Part shown: positions 1 to 4,800 of the stretch, piece after piece
How positions within the stretch are numbered: the stretch's first letter is position 1
Layout of the letters: every line of letters begins with the position of its first letter
NCBI GenBank assembly: GCA_017504335.1
Contig: JAFVRI010000252.1
Location: forward strand, 1-6,015
Direction of reading: 5' to 3'
From: Clostridia bacterium
GTDB lineage: Bacteria > Bacillota > Clostridia > Oscillospirales > CAG-272
Length of the DNA stretch: 6,015 nucleotides
Translations under genes and position numbers: made by a program
Notes under the pieces: generated by a model
Seen by the model: the letters and a program-made list of their open reading frames with translations, nothing else
The model's database searches: none
Told to the model about the DNA's origin: nothing

Positions 1-2
1 AA

Positions 3-254
3 GATAAAACAGTATACTGGGTTCAATTTTATCCCGTTGGATATATTGCGAGGACGCCTGTAAAAAAGGTTTTGGTAAAACCCTATCCAAAGGATAACGA
101 AATTATCATCGTTTTGATCAAAGGGAAACCTTGCGTAATAGCCGGCTTGGATGAAAACGGTTTTGTTTCGAGTAGAGGCGTGCGAAAAAACAAGTCCGAT
201 ATTTACGTTATGTCAGAACCCGCGTTTAAGCTTTTTACCCCGCAGGTAATGTGA
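3..254 (+). CDS. C-terminal fragment of an unrecognised protein
   Basis: The frame is open from the left edge and ends at TGA (252-254), giving the last 83 residues of a protein whose start lies outside the window. A TTG at 72 could be read as a start, but the frame is open well upstream of it and no Shine-Dalgarno site precedes it, so continuation from the left is the better reading. The fragment looks folded: it starts with an aromatic-rich strand (residues YWVQFYPVGYIA), followed by a hydrophobic strand IIIVLI, a GKPCVIAGLDENGFV hairpin-like stretch, a basic segment (VRKNKSD) and a final strand before FKLFTPQVM. I see no catalytic motif, signal or membrane segment, and I do not recognise the family. 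Local GC is about 40% by hand count, lower than the two genes to the right, and codons favour A/T at the third position (aaa, gtt, ttt). A strong terminator follows about 75 nt after the stop. Confidence 0.6.
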   Translation, partial: DKTVYWVQFYPVGYIARTPVKKVLVKPYPKDNEIIIVLIKGKPCVIAGLDENGFVSSRGVRKNKSDIYVMSEPAFKLFTPQVM

Positions 255-302
255 ATTTGCATTGTTTTACAACCCGATAGTACACATACAAGCTGTAACA
301 CA

Positions 303-329
303 TTACACCTTGCAGGGCAAGGCGTGTGA
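303..329. other. Imperfect hairpin just before the terminator
   Basis: CCTTGC (308-313) pairs with GCAAGG (317-322) around a 3-nt AGG loop. Allowing a 2-nt bulge (323-324), pairing extends outward with 303-307 against 325-329, including one G-T pair. It abuts the terminator stem, so the two could stack in the 3' untranslated region of the plus-strand transcript. It has no U tract of its own. It could be a 3'-end stabilising structure or chance. Confidence 0.35.
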
Positions 330-365
330 AAAAGGACAGAGATGGAAACATCTCTGTCCTTTTTT
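329..365. terminator. Bidirectional rho-independent terminator
   Basis: A perfect 16-bp inverted repeat (arms 329-344 and 349-364) encloses a GAAA tetraloop at 345-348. The left arm begins with a run of A (329-333) and the right arm ends in a run of T (361-365). On either strand the transcript is therefore a GC-containing stem closed by an A/U-rich base and followed by a U tract. It sits between two convergent genes, about 75 nt after the plus-strand stop (252-254) and about 60 nt after the minus-strand stop (424-426), so it can serve both. Confidence 0.92.
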
Positions 366-389
366 CTGTCGGCAAGTAAAACTGTCCTT

Positions 390-404
390 TAGGGTGCAAC
401 CCTA
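390..404. other. Small hairpin downstream of the glycerate kinase stop
   Basis: TAGGGT (390-395) and ACCCTA (399-404) form a perfect 6-bp stem with a 3-nt GCA loop. On the minus strand it lies 20-36 nt after the kinase stop codon. The nearest minus-strand T run begins only about 9 nt past the stem, so it is a poor intrinsic terminator by itself; the stronger hairpin at 329-365 is the likely end of the transcript. Confidence 0.3.
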
Positions 405-423
405 TCGGTCTCCTTATTGTTTT

Positions 424-1536
424 TTATTTCAAGCCCCCCATCCAGGTCTCTGCCATTTTTTCCAAATACAGATCGGCATGGGTCATGGAATCCTCCGGGG
501 AGCTTGCCAAGGATGCTACGTCATAGATCTCGGCAATTCCCATGCTCTTTAAGGCTTCCCGATCGTCTCCCACACATCCGACAAAGCAATATACGGGAAT
601 GTTTCTTCCCTTTGCACGGTCCGCCACTCCGCTGATCGCTTTGCCATACAGACTTTGAACGTCGATCTTTCCCTCTCCCGTGATCACCGCATGGGCATCC
701 TCCAAGGATCGGTCAAAACCAATCACATCCAACACCGTTTCGATCCCCGATTGGATCCGTGCGTGAGTCAATGCAAGAAGAGGTGCGGAAATACCACCGC
801 CCGCGCCACAGCCGGGGATTTCGGCAACAAAGACTCCCTCGCATTGACGCAACACCTCCGCGTAGTGCGTCATGCCCTGCTCCATATGTGCAAGCTCGTC
901 CGCATCCGCTCCCTTTTGGGGGGAATAGACATACGTACAGCCTGTCTCCCCAAGCAGAGGATTTTTCACGTCGGTAGCAATCAGAATCTCGCAATCGGAA
1001 AGCGCAGGCTCCAAGCCATCGGTTCGGATCTCGGCAATTTCGGAAAGTGTTCCGCCCATCGGCACAAACTCGTTTCCGTTTTTATCCAAAAATCGAACGC
1101 CGAGGGCGCACATCATGCCGCATCCACCGTCATTGGTGGCACTTCCGCCCACCGTCAGCATGAAGGAGCGACATCCGTTTTTTAACGCGTGGCGAATGAG
1201 CTCGCCCACACCATAGGTGGTGCTTCTCGCCGCGCTTCGTTTTTCGGGCGGGATCAGGGTCAGTCCTGCAGCAGATGCCATTTCGATGATAGCGCGGTCA
1301 CCGAGCATTCCGTAACGAGCGACCACGGGATCGCCCAAGGGACCCGTAACCGTCACCTCGGTCTGTTTTTCTTTCGGAAGTAACGCATCAAGCGTTCCCT
1401 CTCCTCCATCGGCAATGGAATGCGTGATCACTTCCGCATGTGGATCCACCCGAAGGATCCCTTTCTTGATGGCCTCGGCAGCATCCGCCGAGGAAATACT
1501 TCCCTTAAAAGAATCGGGCGCAACGATAATTTTCAT
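424..1536 (-). CDS. glxK: Glycerate kinase (PF02595, GarK/GlxK type)
   Basis: A cytoplasmic enzyme that phosphorylates D-glycerate with ATP. Characterised bacterial members of this family make 2-phosphoglycerate, which feeds lower glycolysis from glycerate, glyoxylate or sugar-acid catabolism. The 370-residue length is normal for the family. Motifs in order: APDSFKGS (6-13), ADGGEGT (42-48), TTYGVGELI (106-114), the glycine-rich GGSATNDGG (130-138), TDVKNPLLG (188-196), PQKGA (206-210), GCGAGGG (242-248), SGIETVLD (263-270) and ITGEGKID with a following QS..GK (285-299). No key motif is broken. The frame stays open 46 codons upstream, but that stretch overlaps the promoter, while the ATG at 1536 is preceded by AAAGGAG at 7 nt and begins with the family's usual MKIIVAPDSFKGS, so this start is firm. 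It has its own promoter (1577-1605) and shares the terminator at 329-365, so it is probably monocistronic. No transporter or dehydrogenase gene for glycerate is in view. The symbol follows the Bacillus convention; garK would be equally fair by family. Confidence 0.95.
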   Translation of the reverse strand: MKIIVAPDSFKGSISSADAAEAIKKGILRVDPHAEVITHSIADGGEGTLDALLPKEKQTEVTVTGPLGDPVVARYGMLGDRAIIEMASAAGLTLIPPEKRSAARSTTYGVGELIRHALKNGCRSFMLTVGGSATNDGGCGMMCALGVRFLDKNGNEFVPMGGTLSEIAEIRTDGLEPALSDCEILIATDVKNPLLGETGCTYVYSPQKGADADELAHMEQGMTHYAEVLRQCEGVFVAEIPGCGAGGGISAPLLALTHARIQSGIETVLDVIGFDRSLEDAHAVITGEGKIDVQSLYGKAISGVADRAKGRNIPVYCFVGCVGDDREALKSMGIAEIYDVASLASSPEDSMTHADLYLEKMAETWMGGLK

Positions 1537-1543
1537 ACATATT

Positions 1544-1550
1544 CTCCTTT
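1544..1550 (-). promoter_or_regulatory. Ribosome binding site of glycerate kinase
   Basis: Read on the minus strand this is AAAGGAG, 7 nt before the ATG at 1536. It decides the start codon: the longer open frame reaching to 1674 has no comparable site and would translate through the promoter. Confidence 0.85.
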
Positions 1551-1554
1551 TGGC

Positions 1555-1567
1555 ATGCTTCAAGCAT
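1555..1567. promoter_or_regulatory. 13-bp palindrome in kinase leader, possible operator
   Basis: ATGCTT (1555-1560) and AAGCAT (1562-1567) form a perfect inverted repeat around a single central C. It lies just downstream of the kinase -10 box (1577-1582), covering roughly +4 to +16 of the predicted transcript. A 1-nt loop cannot fold as RNA without opening a base pair, so a protein-binding operator is a better guess than a hairpin. No regulator gene is in the window. Confidence 0.35.
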
Positions 1568-1576
1568 CTTTTTTGA

Positions 1577-1605
1577 ATTATATCATACCGATCCAAAAAA
1601 GTCAA
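1577..1605 (-). promoter_or_regulatory. Sigma-A promoter of glycerate kinase
   Basis: Read on the minus strand: -35 TTGACT (1605-1600, five of six consensus bases), a 17-nt spacer, and a perfect -10 TATAAT (1582-1577) with an upstream TG one base away (1585-1584), making an extended -10. The predicted start of transcription is near 1570, giving a leader of about 34 nt before the ATG at 1536. Confidence 0.82.
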
Positions 1606-1627
1606 CAGGACGCATCCGCAAAAAAGC

Positions 1628-1656
1628 TTGAAAAACTCTTTACAATATGTTATAAT
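1628..1656 (+). promoter_or_regulatory. Sigma-A promoter of the large surface protein gene
   Basis: -35 TTGAAA (1628-1633, five of six consensus bases), a 17-nt spacer, and a perfect -10 TATAAT (1651-1656) with a TG one base upstream (1648-1649), so an extended -10. Transcription should start near 1663, leaving a leader of about 36 nt. A TTTACA at 1639-1644 also resembles a -35 box but is only 6 nt from the -10 and is not usable with it. Confidence 0.82.
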
Positions 1657-1687
1657 ATATCTGTGTATATCCAATTCAAACCATAAT

Positions 1688-1692
1688 AGGAG
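1688..1692 (+). promoter_or_regulatory. Ribosome binding site of the large surface protein gene
   Basis: AGGAG ends 6 nt before the ATG at 1699. In-frame stops TAA (1684) and TAG (1687) lie directly upstream, so no longer start is possible in this frame and the ATG at 1699 is firm. Confidence 0.85.
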
Positions 1693-1698
1693 AATTTT

Positions 1699-1803
1699 AT
1701 GAAAAAAAGAGTACTGATTCGATGGCTGTCGGCAGCCTTTGTACTGATCCTTTTCTTACAAAGCTTCCTGCCTGGACTTTCTCTTTCGTTGAAGGTCAAC
1801 GCG
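1699..1803 (+). other. Signal peptide of the large surface protein
   Basis: Residues 1-35. The n-region contains K2, K3, R4 and R8; a hydrophobic core runs from about L10 to L31 (LSAAFVLILFLQSFLPGLSLSL); the c-region ends in V33-N34-A35, matching the small/aliphatic -3 and -1 rule for signal peptidase I. No lipobox cysteine is present, so a lipoprotein is unlikely. The core is somewhat long, but the P25-G26 break and the clean cleavage site favour export over a permanent membrane anchor. Confidence 0.85.
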
Positions 1804-4800
1804 GCCTCCACGGTATCGGTTCCCACCTTTGCGGGGGGCAACCTACACCGTATGGTTACCCTGTCCAACCAAAACGTGGGTAGATATTACACAGGGGCAA
1901 CCGCCGCGGAATTTGAGACCTACGTTCACACCACCATGGTGAACGCGGGCTTTACCGTTGCCCAGACCAACAGCATCGGAAACAACCGCTATGCCACCCT
2001 GTACAATTCCAACGGTATGGCACACGTATCCTACACCGCATCGGACGGAACGATGTACATCGTGACCGACCCGCTGGTCACCACGGCAATGAAGGTTACA
2101 GAGCCTTCCTACACAAGAATCACAGAAACCACCTTCTCGATCTTCTCCTTGGAATATTCTCACTATACCTGTGCGGCAGGCTGTGATCCCAAATACGACA
2201 ACAACGGTATGTGCTACATCATTACCCTGGAGGACGGACGCTATATCATCCTCGACGGCGGATATACGCAGGATGCCGAGCGGTTATATAACTTCCTGTA
2301 CGACAACAACAAGCGCGAGGACGGAGAAATCGTCATCGCCTGCTGGTTCTTATCCCATGACCACGATGACCACAGGGGATGCATTCAACAATTCGCATCC
2401 ACCCACGGTAAGGATGTCATTCTGGAATCGGTCATGGCGAACCCCACCATTACCGATACCTCCAAATATTCGGGTACGTGGATGACATCTACCCTTCCCA
2501 ATCTGCTTCCCCTCTTTGGAGGCGACGCGGATCTGATTATCCCCCACACGGGACAGAAATTCACCTTCTGTAACATGAATATAGAAGTGTTCTATACCCA
2601 CGAGGATCTCTATCACAACAACGGCTCTGTTGGCACCAACGGAAACAATGCCTCCACGGTCATTCAGCTAGAATATGCCGATCAGACCTTCATGATCCCC
2701 ACCGACCTGATGGATGCGGGCTGTAATCGTATTGTCGCCATGCACGGAAACAATCTAAAGAGCGACTTCTTCCAGATCCCACATCACGGAAACAGCGGAT
2801 GCACCATTGGCTTCTATGAAGCGGTGGCTCCCACCTATACCCTTTGGACCACCTCCGAGCCCGCCTTCGGAAAGAGAACTTCCGGTGTGACCTATCCCGT
2901 GGGTATGCCCAGCTCCTATACGGCTGCTTTGAATAAGCGGATCTACACCGAGGTCGGTGCCGACAACTGCTGGTATGCCGACGGAGACGTGGAGATCATG
3001 CAGCTTCCCTATTCGTCAAACTCCAAGATAGATTACTATACGCCCACCGATGAGGTAAAAGACCACAGCGCAAAGGCTGCTTATTCCGAGGATTTCTCCG
3101 CGTATACCGCCAAAAGCTACACCAAATCCGAGATTGCAAATCTGCTTGGATGGACAGCAAGCGGTGTATTAAATGGTGAGATCTGTCAGATCACCGCAGA
3201 CCGCAGGCTTCGTCTGCACGTTCCCACTCAAAATCCCACCTCATCTGCCGCGAATGGCGAACTGCTCTTCCGCCTCGGCGACTTCTCCCCCTTTACCAAG
3301 GGCAGAACGGTTTTGGAATTCGATATGGAATATAAGGAGTCTGAGGTAAGCGAAAGTGCCTCCGCTCCCTTCCGCATTGTAGCAAGTAACGGAAACTATA
3401 TAGAACCCGCCATTTCTGTCAACGGAAGTATTGACGGCGAAAAGCTTCTGAAGCAGAGCGGAGCATGGAAAACCGTCGGTGCTTCGGTTTCCCCCGAGCA
3501 TATTCCCTATCATTCCTACTCGACCGATTCCATGATCTTCGGATCGAACGACCACTATAAAATTGTCATTGATCCCAAGAACGGCATGGACATTTCCGTC
3601 AACGGACGGGTGGTTTTCTCCTCTAATTGCGATAATGCGTGGGAGGAAGATTTCTACTCCTCCTGTGTGGGAGAGGCGGTCTACCTGCGTGTCATGCCGG
3701 GCATTGATCTTATACTGGATAACATCAAAATCTACAAAGATGAAAAGATTCCCGAGCTGCTCATTACCGAGCTTGCTCCCAACGGAAGCGCCTCTTGGAA
3801 TGAGTACATCGAGGTTTATAACAATTCCACAGAGCCGATCAATCTCTATGACTACTGCATCGTCCGTGATCCCTCGGTCAACACCGATGCGAATATTCTT
3901 TACAAAGCATCCGATATCGCCTACATCCGTCCCGGAAGCACGGTATATCAGCCCTCCGGTGCTGCCTATACCGTCACGCACACCAATCCTCCCTATGCAG
4001 AGGGTATCCTGCAGCCGGGTGAGGTTGCCCTGCTTTGGATCGCAACCAACACCACCTACGTGGGAGGTGCGGCAGGAAATGGAAAGACCCTTGCGGATTT
4101 TCGTGTTTCCTTGGGGTTGAAAGCGGATCAAAAGGCGTTTGTTTGCTACAACAACTACAACTTCTCTCTGGACAATGATCCCTCGTCCTTCCGCTACGGC
4201 ATCGGTTATGCCTCCATTGACTACACAGCTTGCGTAGAACAGGCGGTAGGCAACCTTTGCTCCTATGTGGATCATCACACATCCGCCATTACGGATGCCT
4301 TCGGGGATTCCTATGCCGCGACCACGTATGTGGGAAGCTACGGATCCATCCGCTATACCTATCCCACACGTCACGGTGTCCTCTATCGCGCGGAATTCAA
4401 TACCCATACAGCAGGCACCGTTGAGCTTGCTCAAAAAAGAGCGTTCAACGTCACGGTCAACGGAGAAAAAGTCCCCGCTCATCTCGGTGACGTGATCGAT
4501 CTTTCGGCATATATGTCTGACCCGAACGCAACTTTTGGTGCGGACATGTCCGTAAACGGAGTTACGGTTCATGTAACCAATCCCCTTTTCAAGCCCTTGT
4601 CGGATGCCGACTTCTGGCTGGACGGAACCGATCATACCGCGATCACCACACTTTACAAGCAAAACTTCGATGACCTTGAGCCCGGCTTTTACAACACGCA
4701 GGGGTTGACAAACCTTCTGGGCTGGGAATCAATCAAGGGCACCACAGGTGCCGACTATGAGATTACCGAACATCACCGGTTGCGGATTCGAAATCCCTAT

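Noticed and set aside
72..254. A complete 60-residue gene starting at TTG 72
   Set aside because: The frame is open back to the window edge with protein-like sequence before position 72, and no Shine-Dalgarno site precedes the TTG.
262..635. Two short plus-strand open frames spanning the terminator and the kinase 3' end
   Set aside because: The first runs through a strong terminator hairpin and both overlap the kinase coding sequence antisense; no supporting start signal.
655..1185. Plus-strand open frame of 176 codons opposite the glycerate kinase
   Set aside because: It is a shadow of a gene with all family motifs on the other strand; the peptide has no domain and no ribosome binding site is apparent.
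1639..1656. TTTACA as the -35 box of the large gene's promoter
   Set aside because: Only 6 nt separate it from the -10; TTGAAA at 1628-1633 gives the correct 17-nt spacing.
1537..1674. Upstream extension of the glycerate kinase by 46 codons
   Set aside because: It would cover the kinase promoter and leader, has no Shine-Dalgarno site, and the family's conserved N-terminus starts at the ATG at 1536.
3241..4662. Long antisense open frame of 473 codons inside the large gene, and similar ones at 4729-5319 and 5464-5979
   Set aside because: At 3241-4662 the antisense codons align exactly with sense codons, so a stop needs a sense TTA, CTA or TCA, which this gene seldom uses. The predicted peptides are low-complexity (G/I/V/R-rich), have no recognisable domain and overlap clearly conserved sense motifs in both repeat units.
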